From the NCBI RefSeq assembly GCF_014204865.1, contig NZ_JACHMG010000001.1:3994501-4058500 (forward strand): a stretch of DNA of 64,000 bases. The letters are read 5' to 3'. This DNA comes from Amycolatopsis jiangsuensis (GTDB taxonomy: Bacteria; Actinomycetota; Actinomycetes; Mycobacteriales; Pseudonocardiaceae). The position numbers and the translations under genes are program-made. Positions 51,815 to 61,021 of the stretch are shown here, piece by piece (the first letter of the stretch is position 1; each line of letters begins with the position of its first letter). Below the pieces are notes generated by a model that was not told the origin of the DNA, made no database searches, and was given only the letters and a program-made list of their open reading frames with translations.

Positions 51815-52768
51815 ATGACCACCACACCGACGCCGCACGCACCGGAACCGACCACACCGGCCGCGCTCGGGCTCCCCCGGAAGCCGCGGAAAGCCGGTCC
51901 GGCAGCGCCGGCCGCCACGCACCTGCGCGTCGGGCTCGAGCGCGAGCTCCGGAAACTGCTCGCGCACGAACCGGGTGCCCGAGCCGGTACCGATCCGGAG
52001 GACGTGCACCGGATGCGGGTCGCGCTGCGCCGGATGCGCAGCACGCTCAGGGCGTCCGGACGGCTGCTCGGGCCGGCGAGCGAACAGGTCCGGGCGGAGC
52101 TGGCCTGGCTGGGCCAGGCGCTGGGCGAGGTCCGCGACTACGACGTGCTGATCGACCACCTCCGCGAGGTCGTGGCCACGTTCGAGGTCCGTGACCAGCC
52201 CGCAGGGCGCCGGCTGGTGTCCCTCTTCGTCGCCGAACGCGCAGCGGCCCGCGAGCGGCTGGCCGAGGCCATGGCCGCCCCGCGCTACGCGACGCTGCTG
52301 CAGAGCGTCGCCCAGCTCACCCGGCTTCCCGACCACGAGATCGACGAGACCCCGGCTGCCGAGCCGAACCTCGCCGCCGACGTGCGCAAGCGGTACCGGA
52401 AGCTGACCAAGGCGGTCCGCGCGCTGCCGTCCCCGCCCCCGGACGGCGACCTGCACCGGCTGCGCATCCACGGCAAGAAGCTGCGCTACACCGCGGAGCT
52501 GGCGCGTGCGTCGGCGAAGAAGAAGCAAGCCGCGAAGCTCGCCGGACTGATCAAAGCGACGCGCAAGTTCCAGACCGCGCTCGGCGATCACCAGGACGCC
52601 GTGGTGGCCGCCGAGAAGGTACGCGCCGCCGTCGCCGGTACCGACGCCGAGCTGGGCTTCATCGCGGGCCGCGTCGCCGAACACGAGCTGGCCAAACAGG
52701 CCGAAACACGAGCCGCGTGGCCCGGACGGTGGAAGCGCATCCGCAAAGCCGCCCGCCCCGTCTCCTGA
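51815..52768 (+). CDS. CHAD-domain protein (polyphosphate binding)
   Basis: A 317-residue helical protein with the CHAD domain: HRMRVALRRMRSTLRA (conserved His and Arg/Lys rows), DYDVLIDHL and RLRIHGKKLRYTAEL. These basic helices bind inorganic polyphosphate; eukaryotic and bacterial CHAD proteins localise to polyP granules. Residues 1-35 are Pro/Thr-rich. No CYTH/TTM domain is attached and none is nearby. The leaderless box supports the ATG at 51815. Confidence 0.85.
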   Translation: MTTTPTPHAPEPTTPAALGLPRKPRKAGPAAPAATHLRVGLERELRKLLAHEPGARAGTDPEDVHRMRVALRRMRSTLRASGRLLGPASEQVRAELAWLGQALGEVRDYDVLIDHLREVVATFEVRDQPAGRRLVSLFVAERAAARERLAEAMAAPRYATLLQSVAQLTRLPDHEIDETPAAEPNLAADVRKRYRKLTKAVRALPSPPPDGDLHRLRIHGKKLRYTAELARASAKKKQAAKLAGLIKATRKFQTALGDHQDAVVAAEKVRAAVAGTDAELGFIAGRVAEHELAKQAETRAAWPGRWKRIRKAARPVS

Positions 52769-53080
52769 CCGGCGACGCCCCGCCTGGCCGGCTTCGGCCG
52801 GGCCGGCTTCGGCCGGGCTGGGCTTCGGCCTGCCGGTGAGTCCGGATTCGGCCGGATTCGGCCGGGCCGGCTTCGGCAGCGCTTCGGCCGGCCCGGGTCT
52901 GGCCGGGCTTCTGCCGGGCCGGACCGACCTGGCCGGTGAGGCCGGATTCGGCCGGGCTTCCGCCGGCCCAGGTCTGGCCGGACTCGGCCGGGCTTCCGCC
53001 GGGCCTCGGCAGCGCCGGACCGACCTGACCGGCGAGCCGGACCCGGCCGTGCCGTTCGCGCCACCACCCCGCTGCGGCGA
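52769..53080. repeat. GC-rich degenerate repeat tract (array A)
   Basis: Non-coding tract built of CGGCTTCGGCCGGGC-like 15-bp units, some in exact tandem near 52790-52825, plus a larger duplicated segment starting GCCGGACCGACCTG near 52915 and again near 53020. Frames crossing it give only Gly/Ala/Arg repeats. Confidence 0.65.
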
Positions 53081-53115
53081 GCCGGGGATGCCTTGCCGTG
53101 CAAGGCATCCCCGGC
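53081..53115. repeat. Strong hairpin between the two repeat arrays
   Basis: GCCGGGGATGCCTTG and CAAGGCATCCCCGGC form a perfect 15-bp stem with a CCGTG loop, directly between array A and array B. Confidence 0.7.
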
Positions 53116-53164
53116 GGCACGACTCGACTTCCCGGCGCACCGCAACTCAGCAACGGCAGCGCGG

Positions 53165-53524
53165 CCACCCGGCTCACCCCACCAGCAACGCAACCACGCC
53201 CCACCCGGCACGAGCCCCCAGCCCACCCACCAGCCGCCACGACCACCCGGCTCACCCCACCAGCAACGCAACCACGCCCCACCCGGCACGAGCCCCCAGC
53301 CCACCCACCAGCCGCCACGACCACCCGGCTCACCCCACCAGCAACGCAACCACGCCCCACCCGGCACGATCGCCCAGCTCACCCACCGGCAGCGCGCCCC
53401 CCGGATCGCCCCACCGGCAGCCACAACCACCCGGCTCACCTCACCAGCAACGCAGCCACGCCCCACCCGGCACGAGCACCCAGCTCACCTCACCTGCCGG
53501 GCACAACCGCCCGGCTCACCCGCC
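53165..53524. repeat. 78-bp tandem repeat array (array B)
   Basis: A 78-bp unit starting CCACCCGGCTCACCCCACCA recurs at 53165, 53243 and 53321. The first two copies are identical, the third is exact for about half and then diverges, and a further degenerate copy begins near 53427. The length is a multiple of three, so reading frames of 26-residue Pro/Thr repeats result, but none has a ribosome site. The array ends at the stop of the monooxygenase gene. Confidence 0.85.
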
Positions 53525-54943
53525 TCAGTCCACCGACCAGACGTACCCGTCCGGCCGGACCACGACTCGGCGGCCGGGCTCGGCGGCGTACGCCGCGAAC
53601 GCGTGGCCGCTCATGTCGACCAGCTCCTCGCCCTTCGCGACCGAACCGGCGGGCACCACGCGGTACGCCGGGTGCTGCGAGCCGAGCGGGCCGTCCCCGA
53701 ACCGGAGTTCGGTCGCGTGCGGACCGCGGAACAGGTCGAACAGGCGCACCTGCTTGCCGTTCGCGTCGGCCAGCGGAGCGTCCGGCGCACGGTCGCCCGG
53801 ACGCAGCGCGCCCGTCCCGGCCGGTGCCAGCGGGCCGCCCCGGTAGGTGATGTCGAGGCCCTTCGTCTCGTCGCCACGCCGGTGCGCGTCCTCGGCGCCG
53901 TCGAGGTACTTCTCCAGCAGCTCGGTGGAAACGCCGATCGCGCGGGCAGCCACCGCCCGGCGTTCCGGTTCGTAGCTGGCCAGCACCTCCGGCGTGCCGT
54001 CGGCGAGCTTCCAGCCGAGGTTGTACGCGTCCTGCACGCCGGTGTTGAGCCCCTGGCCACCGGTCGGCGGGTTGACGTGCGCGGCGTCCCCGACGAGGAA
54101 CACCCGGCCGCTTCGGTACTCCGCGGCGAGCCGGATGTTCGGCCGCCAGACCGTGGACCACGCGAGGTCGTGCAGCCGGACTGCGCCGCCGGACATCGCG
54201 TCGAGCCGGGTCTGCAGCGCGGCCAGTGAGGTCTCCGGATCGTGCTCACCCTCGCCGAGTTCCGAGCCGAACTGGAAGTACGGCGTGCCGGCCAGCGGGG
54301 TGAACATCACCCCGGACCTCGGGTCGTCCGAGGTGGCGAACCAGTAGGAGGCGCTGTGGTCCAGGCCTTCGGCCTGCACGTCGCCGAGCAACATCCGCAG
54401 CGATTCGTCCGTGCTGCCCTCGAACGCGATGCCCAGCGTCTTGCGCACCAGGCTCTTCCCGCCGTCGGCACCCACCAGGTACCGCGCGCGCACGGTCTCG
54501 CCGGTGGACAGCTCGGCAGTCACTCCCGCCTCGTCCTGGGTGAAACCCGTCAGCCCACTGCGCAACTCGACCGGCACCCCGAACTCGGCCAGCCGGTCGC
54601 GCAGGATCGCTTCGATCTGTGACTGGCCAAGCATGCAGCCGTTCGGATACGGCGTGTCCGGCGTCGGCTCGGCCAGCTCCCGCATCCATCGCACGGTCGT
54701 GTACTGCCCGTCCAGGTACACCCGCGTCGGATAACCCTCCGCGCCCGCCGCGAGCACCGCGTCCAGCACGCCGAGGTCCTCGAAGACCTCCAGCGTGCGC
54801 GGCTGCAACCCGTCCGCACGGGACCCGGCGAAGTACTCCTGCGCCTGGTCGACCAGGCGCACCGCGACCCCGCGGCGTGCCAGATCGATCGCCAGCGTCA
54901 GCCCGGCCGGCCCCGCTCCCGCGATCAGCACCGTCGTGTCCAT
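53525..54943 (-). CDS. FAD-dependent monooxygenase (aromatic hydroxylase family)
   Basis: A 472-residue flavoprotein of the PHBH-fold class A monooxygenases. FAD-binding GAGPAGLTLAIDLARRGV (residues 8-25), the DG motif GADGGKSLVRK and the second FAD motif FLVGDAAHVNPPTGGQGLNTG are intact; a thioredoxin-like C-terminal domain follows, as in phenol hydroxylase and rifampicin or tetracycline monooxygenases. It hydroxylates an aromatic or polyketide substrate with NAD(P)H and O2. Divergent from a TetR gene with a palindrome in between. Confidence 0.88.
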   Translation of the reverse strand: MDTTVLIAGAGPAGLTLAIDLARRGVAVRLVDQAQEYFAGSRADGLQPRTLEVFEDLGVLDAVLAAGAEGYPTRVYLDGQYTTVRWMRELAEPTPDTPYPNGCMLGQSQIEAILRDRLAEFGVPVELRSGLTGFTQDEAGVTAELSTGETVRARYLVGADGGKSLVRKTLGIAFEGSTDESLRMLLGDVQAEGLDHSASYWFATSDDPRSGVMFTPLAGTPYFQFGSELGEGEHDPETSLAALQTRLDAMSGGAVRLHDLAWSTVWRPNIRLAAEYRSGRVFLVGDAAHVNPPTGGQGLNTGVQDAYNLGWKLADGTPEVLASYEPERRAVAARAIGVSTELLEKYLDGAEDAHRRGDETKGLDITYRGGPLAPAGTGALRPGDRAPDAPLADANGKQVRLFDLFRGPHATELRFGDGPLGSQHPAYRVVPAGSVAKGEELVDMSGHAFAAYAAEPGRRVVVRPDGYVWSVD

Positions 54944-54963
54944 GACCCCTCCAATGAACTATG

Positions 54964-54974
54964 ATTCAGTGAAT
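54964..54974. promoter_or_regulatory. Operator-like palindrome ATTCAGTGAAT
   Basis: A perfect 11-bp palindrome around a central G, in an A/T-rich pocket between the divergent monooxygenase and tetR genes. A second half-site GATTCAG lies 15 bp further at 54978. It probably binds the adjacent TetR. Confidence 0.5.
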
Positions 54975-55025
54975 GTAGATTCAGACTGCTCGCTGCTAGC
55001 GTTCCTGTCAAGGAGGTGCCGGTAC

Positions 55026-55643
55026 ATGACTGCCACGAGCCGCAAGGAGAAGGCCGCCGAGACGGAGGCTGCGCTCAAGGAGGCGGCCATCCGGGTGTTC
55101 GCCCGCAAGGGGTACCTGAACACGAAGATCACCGACGTCACGGCGGAAGCCGGCCGCGCCGCGGGATCGTTCTACAACCACTTCGCCGGCAAGGAGCAGC
55201 TGCTCGAGGCACTGCTGGCCGACCTCGCGGCGGCGAGTGACGTGCGCGCCGGAGACGTGGATCATCTGAGCGACTTCACCGACCCGGAGGCGGTTCGCTG
55301 GCACATCCGCGAGTACTGGGACTACTACCGCTCACACGCGGCGATCATGCTGGCGCTGCGGCAGGCGGCCATGGTGAACGACGAGTTCGCCGCCACGCTC
55401 GCGAGTTTCGGCGCGGCGCAGGCCGCCGACCTCCACGGCCATCTCGACCACATCGGCGCCGCCGGGCACCGGCTGCCCGCGGAGGCGCACGTGTCGATCG
55501 CGATGATGTACCAGCTGGTCGAAGGCTGCGCGCAGCTGTGGCTGCTGAACCCGACGCCCGGCTGGCCACCGCCGACCGACGAGGCCGCCGTGGAGGCCAT
55601 GACCAGGTTCGTCTACCGCGGACTGACCGGCCGCGACTACTGA
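55026..55643 (+). CDS. TetR-family repressor of the monooxygenase
   Basis: A 205-residue regulator with helix-turn-helix KEAAIRVFARKGYLNTKITD, then VTAEAGRAAGSFYNHFAGKEQL (about residues 14-58), and a helical ligand domain. ATG at 55026 has a near-perfect AAGGAGGT upstream. It lies divergently from the monooxygenase gene and next to the ATTCAGTGAAT palindrome. Confidence 0.87.
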   Translation: MTATSRKEKAAETEAALKEAAIRVFARKGYLNTKITDVTAEAGRAAGSFYNHFAGKEQLLEALLADLAAASDVRAGDVDHLSDFTDPEAVRWHIREYWDYYRSHAAIMLALRQAAMVNDEFAATLASFGAAQAADLHGHLDHIGAAGHRLPAEAHVSIAMMYQLVEGCAQLWLLNPTPGWPPPTDEAAVEAMTRFVYRGLTGRDY

Positions 55644-55647
55644 GGGC

Positions 55648-56733
55648 TCAGGCGGAGAGGCGCTGGGCGGCCGCGTCGATGCGTTCGTCGGTCGCGGTGA
55701 GCGCGACGCGCACGTGGGAGCCGCCTGCCGGGCCGTAGAAGGTGCCAGGAGCGACGAGGATGCCGCGCTCGGCCAGCCATTCGACGGTCGTCAGCGCGGG
55801 TTCACCGCGGGTGGCCCACAAATACAGCCCGGCCTCCGAGTGCGAGATTTCGAAACCGTTGTCCTGCAACGCCTTGCGCAGGACCAGCCGGCGCCGCTGG
55901 TAGCGCTCGCGCTGGGCGGCCAGCGCCTCGTCGTCGGTCAGCGCGGCGACCATCGCCCCCTGCACCGGCCGCGGCACGATCATGCCGGCGTGCTTGCGCA
56001 CCTCCAGCAGGTCTTTGACCAGCTTCGGATCGCCGGTCACGAAGCCGGCGCGGTAGCTGGCCAGATTGGCCGACTTGGACAGCGAATGCACCGCGAGCAG
56101 GCCATCCGTCCGTCCACCATGGACGGACGGATGCAGTACGGACAACGGCTGCGCGTCCCAGCCGAGCGAGAGGTAGCACTCGTCGGACACCACGACCGTG
56201 CCGCGCTCGCGGGCCCATTCGACCACCTTGCGCAGGTGGTCGACGCCCAGCACGCGACCGGTCGGGTTCGACGGCGAATTGAGCCAGAGCATCGCCGGGC
56301 GGCGCGGGCCGAGCTGGGTCAGCCCGTCCGCGCGCACCACCTCGGCACCGGCGAGCAGCGCGCCCACCTCATACGTCGGGTACGCCAGCTCCGGGATGAC
56401 CACCACGTCGCCGGGCCCGAAGCCGAGCAGCCGCGGCAGCCAGGCCACCGCCTCCTTCGACCCGATGGTCGGCAGCACCGCGTCCGGTTCGAGGCCGGTG
56501 ATCCCGTGCCGGCGCCCGAGCGCCTCGATCACCGCCGAGCGCAGCGCGGGCGTGCCGTGCGTGGCCGGGTAGCCGGGGATGTCCGAGACCAGCGCGAGCG
56601 CGTCGCGGATGCTCGCCGGCACCGGGTCCACCGGCGTGCCGACGGACAGGTCCACGATCCCACCCTCGACCGCCTGCGCGCGAGCCTTGACCCCGGCGAG
56701 GGAATCCCAGGGGAAGTCCGGCAGCCGGGTCAT
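55648..56733 (-). CDS. dapC: N-succinyl-diaminopimelate aminotransferase
   Basis: A 361-residue PLP-dependent class I aminotransferase. SPSNPTGRV, the substrate loop, [10 protein letters not shown], and the PLP lysine in [12 protein letters not shown] are all present. Order next to ferredoxin matches Rv1178/Rv1177, which in M. tuberculosis is assigned as DapC in the succinylase pathway to meso-DAP; aspartate-type substrates cannot be excluded. Starts with ATG at 56733, overlapping the ferredoxin stop by four bases. Confidence 0.87.
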   Translation of the reverse strand: MTRLPDFPWDSLAGVKARAQAVEGGIVDLSVGTPVDPVPASIRDALALVSDIPGYPATHGTPALRSAVIEALGRRHGITGLEPDAVLPTIGSKEAVAWLPRLLGFGPGDVVVIPELAYPTYEVGALLAGAEVVRADGLTQLGPRRPAMLWLNSPSNPTGRVLGVDHLRKVVEWARERGTVVVSDECYLSLGWDAQPLSVLHPSVHGGRTDGLLAVHSLSKSANLASYRAGFVTGDPKLVKDLLEVRKHAGMIVPRPVQGAMVAALTDDEALAAQRERYQRRRLVLRKALQDNGFEISHSEAGLYLWATRGEPALTTVEWLAERGILVAPGTFYGPAGGSHVRVALTATDERIDAAAQRLSA

Positions 56734-57050
56734 TCGCCCTGCGGGGGCAAAGCCTTGATGAAGGCCGGGTCGTGCGCGGTCTTGCCCACCTTCGACGCGC
56801 CGCCGGGCGAGCCCAGCTCGTCGAAGAAGTCGACGTTGGCCTTGGTGTAATCGGCCCAGTTGTCCGGCACGTCGTCCTCGTAGTAGATCGCCTCGACCGG
56901 GCAGACCGGCTCACAGGCGCCGCAGTCGACACACTCGTCCGGGTGGATGTACAACATCCGCTCGCCCTCGTAGATGCAGTCCACGGGGCACTCGTCGATA
57001 CACGCCTTGTCGAGCACGTCGACGCAGGGCTCGGCGATCACGTAGGTCAC
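56730..57050 (-). CDS. fdxA: Ferredoxin, 7Fe (3Fe-4S/4Fe-4S) type
   Basis: A 106-residue ferredoxin with [29 protein letters not shown] and then [16 protein letters not shown]. The cysteine spacing CX7CX3C followed by CX2CX2CX3CP fits the mycobacterial-type seven-iron ferredoxin. It donates electrons, for example to cytochromes P450. GTG at 57050 with AGGAG upstream. Equivalent to FdxC (Rv1177). Confidence 0.9.
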   Translation of the reverse strand: MTYVIAEPCVDVLDKACIDECPVDCIYEGERMLYIHPDECVDCGACEPVCPVEAIYYEDDVPDNWADYTKANVDFFDELGSPGGASKVGKTAHDPAFIKALPPQGE

Positions 57051-57166
57051 TGCGTACTCCTGCTTTTCTCCTGCTGGGCCGTTGGTGCGGACATTACGCG
57101 CCTGCCGCACCACCGGTAATGGTTAGGCGACCCTTATTCCTGTCCCTGGAACGGAATCCGTGCCGT

Positions 57167-57340
57167 TCAGCGGTCCCGGCGACGGGGCTGCGGGGCGTCG
57201 CGGGCGTCCCCGGTGATGGTGAAACCCGGCCCGGCGGACGTGCCGTCCTCGCGTTTCTCCTCCAGCGTCCGCTTGAAGCCGTCGGCGATCTCGTCGACCA
57301 GGTCGTCGTTGTGCCGGTCGTCCTTGCGCACGTAGCTCAT
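57167..57340 (-). CDS. Small hypothetical hydrophilic protein, 57 residues
   Basis: ATG at 57340 with AGGAGAA upstream gives 57 residues: SYVRKDDRHNDDLVDEIADG, then FKRTLEEKREDGTSAGPGFT and a basic end. Strongly charged, no membrane segment. It stands between ferredoxin and the divergent GNAT gene. No family recognised; the good ribosome site and codon bias support a real gene. Confidence 0.6.
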   Translation of the reverse strand: MSYVRKDDRHNDDLVDEIADGFKRTLEEKREDGTSAGPGFTITGDARDAPQPRRRDR

Positions 57341-57386
57341 GAGGTTCTCCTGGGAATCGGGCACCCTTCTCCGTCACAATCTAACC

Positions 57387-58136
57387 GTGTATGCCGACGA
57401 AGAGCTCGAAATGGTCTGTTCGAAAGCGTGGCCGCCGGTCGTCGGGGAGCCGCTGGGGCAGTGGCGGCTGCGCTGGGCGGACGGCTTCACCGGCCGCGCG
57501 AACAGCGCACTCGCGGTCGGCGACCCCGGCATGACCGTCCCGGCGGCGCTCGCGGCCGTGTGTGACTTCGCCCACGCCCGGGCGATTCCGCCGGCCGTCC
57601 AGGTCGTGCAGGACAGCGAGCAGGAGCGTGCGGTGGCCGCCGCGGGCTGGGGTGAGCAGGTCGGCCACGCGGCCGGTCACCGGGTGAGCGTGCTGACCGG
57701 CCCGCTGCCCGCCGGGCCCGGCCCTGGTGCCGAAGTGCTCGACGGGCCCACCTCGCAGTGGTGGGAGCTGACGGTCGGCACCTCCGAACCGAGCGTCGCC
57801 GAACGGCACGTGATGACCACCGGAAAGGTGGGCTACGGAGTGGTGAGCGCCGACGGTGTCACCGCGGGTGCCGTCCGTGGGGCGATCGTGGACGGCTGGC
57901 TGCACGTCTCGCGGCTCGCCGTGCGGCCGGACTTCCGGCGCCGCGGCCTGGCCCGCGCGGTGCTGTACGCCCTTGCCGCGTGGGGTCGCGCGCAGGGCGC
58001 GGAGCAGTGGGTGCTCCAGGTGGCGGTCGACAACACCGGAGCGCTCGCGCTGTATTCCGGGCTCGGCTGTACCGAGCACCACAGGTACCGGTACTGGGGC
58101 CCGGGGCAGCGGACGTGCGAGGATCCGCAGTCGTGA
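57387..58136 (+). CDS. GNAT-family N-acetyltransferase
   Basis: A 249-residue protein whose C-terminal half has the GNAT acetyl-CoA motif: LAVRPDFRRRGLARAVLYAL (R-X-X-R-G-L/A, about residues 175-195) and VDNTGALALYSGLG. The N-terminal half is a degenerate second GNAT-like domain. GTG at 57387 chosen; ATG at 57411 is the alternative. Its stop overlaps the start of fbiA by four bases (GTGA), so it is cotranslated with the F420 genes. Confidence 0.82.
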   Translation: MYADEELEMVCSKAWPPVVGEPLGQWRLRWADGFTGRANSALAVGDPGMTVPAALAAVCDFAHARAIPPAVQVVQDSEQERAVAAAGWGEQVGHAAGHRVSVLTGPLPAGPGPGAEVLDGPTSQWWELTVGTSEPSVAERHVMTTGKVGYGVVSADGVTAGAVRGAIVDGWLHVSRLAVRPDFRRRGLARAVLYALAAWGRAQGAEQWVLQVAVDNTGALALYSGLGCTEHHRYRYWGPGQRTCEDPQS

Positions 58137-59125
58137 AGATCGTCGTACTGGTCGGCGGGGTGGGCGGCGCCCGCTTCCTGCTCGGGGTCAAGACCGCACT
58201 CGGACTGCCCGCGATCGGCGCCGGGGACTCCCCGCACGAGATCACGGCGCTGGTCAACACCGGCGACGACGTGTGGATGCACGGGCTGCGGATCTGTCCC
58301 GACCTCGACACCTGCATGTACACCCTCGGCGGCGGCATCGACCCTGCCCGCGGCTGGGGGCACGCGGGCGAGACCTGGGTGGTCAAGGAGGAACTCGCCG
58401 CGTACGGGGCCGAGCCGACCTGGTTCGGGCTCGGCGACAAGGACATCGCCACGCACCTCATCCGTTCGCGGATGCTGCGCGCGGGCTACCCGCTCTCCGC
58501 GGTCACCGAGGCGCTGTGCGACCGGTGGCAGCCCGGGGTGCGGCTGCTGCCGATGTCCGACGACCGGGTCGAGACGCACGTGGTGATCGACGATCCGGAT
58601 CAGCCGGAGCAGCAGAAGGCGATCCACTTCCAGGAGTGGTGGGTGCGCTACCAGGCGAGCAGGCCCGCGCATTCGATCGTCGCGGTCGGCAACGACGAAG
58701 CCAAGCCCGGCCCCGGCGTGCTGGACGCGCTGGCCGGTGCGGACGTGGTGCTGCTCGCGCCGTCCAACCCCGTCGTCTCGGTGGGCACCACGCTCGGCGT
58801 GCCCGGCGTGCGCGAAGCGCTGCGGAAATCGCCCGCGAAGGTGGTCGGCATCTCCCCGATCATCGGCGGCAAGGCGGTGCGCGGGATGGCCGACGCGTGC
58901 CTCACCGCGATCGGGGTGGAGACCTCGGCGGAGGCCGTGGGCCGGCACTACGGCGCCCGCTCCGAGGGCGGCGTGCTCGACGGCTGGCTCGTGGCTCCGG
59001 AAGAGCACGAGGTGACGGTGCCGGGCGTGCACGTGCGTGCCGTGCCGTTGCTGATGTCCGATGTGGACGCGACCGCGGCGATGGTCCGCGAAGCACTCGA
59101 TGTGGCAGGGGTTTCCGGTGTCTGA
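58133..59125 (+). CDS. fbiA: 2-phospho-L-lactate transferase, coenzyme F420 synthesis
   Basis: A 330-residue CofD/FbiA enzyme. [11 protein letters not shown] at residues 8-18, [13 protein letters not shown], and [15 protein letters not shown] are characteristic. It transfers the phospho-lactyl (or enolpyruvyl) group from the guanylyl donor to Fo, forming F420-0 (or dehydro-F420-0). Followed by fbiB with an eight-base overlap; Rv3261 ortholog. GTG at 58133. Confidence 0.93.
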   Translation: MKIVVLVGGVGGARFLLGVKTALGLPAIGAGDSPHEITALVNTGDDVWMHGLRICPDLDTCMYTLGGGIDPARGWGHAGETWVVKEELAAYGAEPTWFGLGDKDIATHLIRSRMLRAGYPLSAVTEALCDRWQPGVRLLPMSDDRVETHVVIDDPDQPEQQKAIHFQEWWVRYQASRPAHSIVAVGNDEAKPGPGVLDALAGADVVLLAPSNPVVSVGTTLGVPGVREALRKSPAKVVGISPIIGGKAVRGMADACLTAIGVETSAEAVGRHYGARSEGGVLDGWLVAPEEHEVTVPGVHVRAVPLLMSDVDATAAMVREALDVAGVSGV

Positions 59126-60488
59126 GCAGAAGCAGTCCGATCCCGCGCGCGCTGATCACGCCTCCGGGAAGGTCGAGATCCTGCCGGTGACCGGCATGCC
59201 GGAGTTCCGCCCCGGCGACGACCTGACCGGCGCCGTGGTGGCCGCCGCGCCGTGGCTGCGTTCGGGCGACGTGCTCGTGGTGACCAGCAAGGTCGTGTCG
59301 AAGACCGAAGGCAGGCTCGTGCGTGTGCCCAGCGATCCCGAGGCCCGCGACGCGGCCCGGCGTGCGCTGGTCGAGCAGGAGTCGGTACGGGTGGTCGCGC
59401 GGGTCGCGCGCACGCTGATCACCGAGAACCGGCTGGGCATCGTGCAGGCGGCGTCCGGTATCGACGCCTCGAACGTGCGTGGCGACGAGGTGGCGCTGCT
59501 GCCCGCCGACCCGGACGCTTCGGCGCTCGCGCTGCGCAACGGCCTGCGGGAACGGCTGGGCGTCGAGGTCGCGGTGGTCGTCACCGACACCATGGGCCGG
59601 GCCTGGCGGGTCGGGCAGACCGACGCTGCGATCGGCGCGTCGGGCCTGCGGGTGCTGCACGGGTACGCGGGGCAGATCGACGCGCAGGGCAACGAGCTCG
59701 CGGTGACCGAGATCGCCGTCGCCGACGAGCTGGCCGCCGCGGCCGACCTGGTGAAGGGCAAGCTCGGCGGGCTCCCGATGGCCGTGGTGCGCGGGCTCAC
59801 GCTGACCGACGACGGTTCCAGCGCCCGTGACCTGGTGCGCCCGGTCGAGGAGGACCTGTTTCGGCTGGGCACCAACGAATCCATCGCGCAGGGCCGCCGG
59901 GAAGCCGTGCCGCACCGGCGTTCGGTGCGGCAGTTCAGCGACGAGCCGGTGGATGCCGGCGCGATGCGCCGCGCGGTGGCCTCGGCGCTCACCGCGCCTG
60001 CTCCGCACCACACGCATCCGGTGCGGTTCCTCTGGCTGCGTGAGCACGGGCTGCGCCGCAAGCTGCTCGACGCGATGCGTGAATCGTGGGAATCGGACCT
60101 GACCGGCGACGGGTTCACCTCCGATCAGATCGCCAAGCGCCTCTCCCGTGGCGACATCCTGTACCGCGCGCCGGAGCTGGTGATCCCCTTCCTTGTGCCG
60201 GAGGGCGCGCACACCTATCGCGACGAACGGCGCAACGGCCACGAGCACACCATGTTCACCGTCGCGGCGGGCGCCGCGGTGCAGGGTTTGCTGGTCGCGC
60301 TGGCTGCGGAGGACCTCGGCTCGTGCTGGATCGGATCCACGATCTTCGCGCCCGGCCTCGTGCGGTCCACCCTGGGGCTGGACGAACAGTGGGAGCCGCT
60401 GGGTTCCGTCGCGATCGGGCATCCGGCAGGCGGAGCGCCGCCCGCGCGCGGACCGCTGTCGGCTGGGGACGGGCTGGTCGAACTGTGA
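59118..60488 (+). CDS. fbiB: F420 gamma-glutamyl ligase/reductase, two-domain
   Basis: A 456-residue fusion. The N-terminal CofE domain (residues 1-about 250) with [12 protein letters not shown] and [12 protein letters not shown] adds glutamates to F420-0, and the C-terminal nitroreductase-fold domain ([13 protein letters not shown] ... [15 protein letters not shown]) reduces dehydro-F420-0 using FMN. This fused form is typical of actinobacteria (Rv3262). GTG at 59118 overlaps fbiA. Confidence 0.93.
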   Translation: MSEQKQSDPARADHASGKVEILPVTGMPEFRPGDDLTGAVVAAAPWLRSGDVLVVTSKVVSKTEGRLVRVPSDPEARDAARRALVEQESVRVVARVARTLITENRLGIVQAASGIDASNVRGDEVALLPADPDASALALRNGLRERLGVEVAVVVTDTMGRAWRVGQTDAAIGASGLRVLHGYAGQIDAQGNELAVTEIAVADELAAAADLVKGKLGGLPMAVVRGLTLTDDGSSARDLVRPVEEDLFRLGTNESIAQGRREAVPHRRSVRQFSDEPVDAGAMRRAVASALTAPAPHHTHPVRFLWLREHGLRRKLLDAMRESWESDLTGDGFTSDQIAKRLSRGDILYRAPELVIPFLVPEGAHTYRDERRNGHEHTMFTVAAGAAVQGLLVALAAEDLGSCWIGSTIFAPGLVRSTLGLDEQWEPLGSVAIGHPAGGAPPARGPLSAGDGLVEL

Positions 60489-61021
60489 CGCTGCACGAAT
60501 CGGCGGTGTCGACGCTGTCGGAGTGGACACCGCCGCTGGCCTCGCAGGAGGCGTTGCGGCAGGCGTTCCTCGGCTTCCTCGCGTCGCGGGCGGACACCTG
60601 TCAGCGCGCCTGCGAGGCGGGGCACCTCACCGCGTCCGCCGTGGTCCTGGACTCGACCGGCACGCAGGTGCTGCTCACGCTGCATCCGCGGGTGGGCAGG
60701 TGGCTGCAGCTGGGCGGGCACTGCGAGCCGTCCGACGAGTCGCTGCTCGACGCGGCGCTGCGCGAAGCGACCGAGGAGTCGGGCATGTCCGGGCTGACGA
60801 TCGGCGAAACGCCGGTGCACCTCGACGTCCACCCGGTCACCTGCTCGCTGGGCGTCCCGACGCGGCATTTCGACGTGCGGTACGTGGTGCGGGCGCCGGC
60901 CGGCGCGGAACCCGTCCGCAGCGACGAATCCGACGACCTGCGCTGGTGGCCGCTCGAGGCGCTGCCCGCCGGTTCGGAGGATCTGACCGAGCTGCTGCGA
61001 GTCGCTACGGTGAGCCGGTGA
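60485..61021 (+). CDS. NUDIX hydrolase in the F420 operon
   Basis: A 178-residue protein with Nudix box [15 protein letters not shown] followed by LREATEESG (about residues 78-101), which fits G-X5-E-X7-R-E-X2-E-E-X-G in altered form: Ala replaces the hydrophobic residue after RE and Ser precedes the last Gly. The GTG overlaps the fbiB stop by four bases (GTGA). A role with F420 nucleotide precursors or nucleotide clean-up is guessed from context only. Confidence 0.8.
   Translation: MTLHESAVSTLSEWTPPLASQEALRQAFLGFLASRADTCQRACEAGHLTASAVVLDSTGTQVLLTLHPRVGRWLQLGGHCEPSDESLLDAALREATEESGMSGLTIGETPVHLDVHPVTCSLGVPTRHFDVRYVVRAPAGAEPVRSDESDDLRWWPLEALPAGSEDLTELLRVATVSR
61006..61011 (+). promoter_or_regulatory. 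-10 element (TACGGT) of the gntR gene
   Basis: TACGGT plus six bases to the GTG at 61018, placed inside the end of the NUDIX gene. It would give gntR an internal leaderless promoter. Confidence 0.45.

Noticed and set aside
53165..53524. CRISPR array
   Set aside because: Copies are head-to-tail with identical 78-bp units and no unique spacers between short repeats, and no cas genes are nearby. The Cas4-like nuclease at 4823 is a stand-alone RecB-type protein.
52588..54229. Pro/Thr- or Gly/Val-repeat proteins encoded across the 78-bp array
   Set aside because: The unit is a multiple of three, so any frame stays open. No ribosome site or signal was found in either direction, and these frames run into neighbouring genes.
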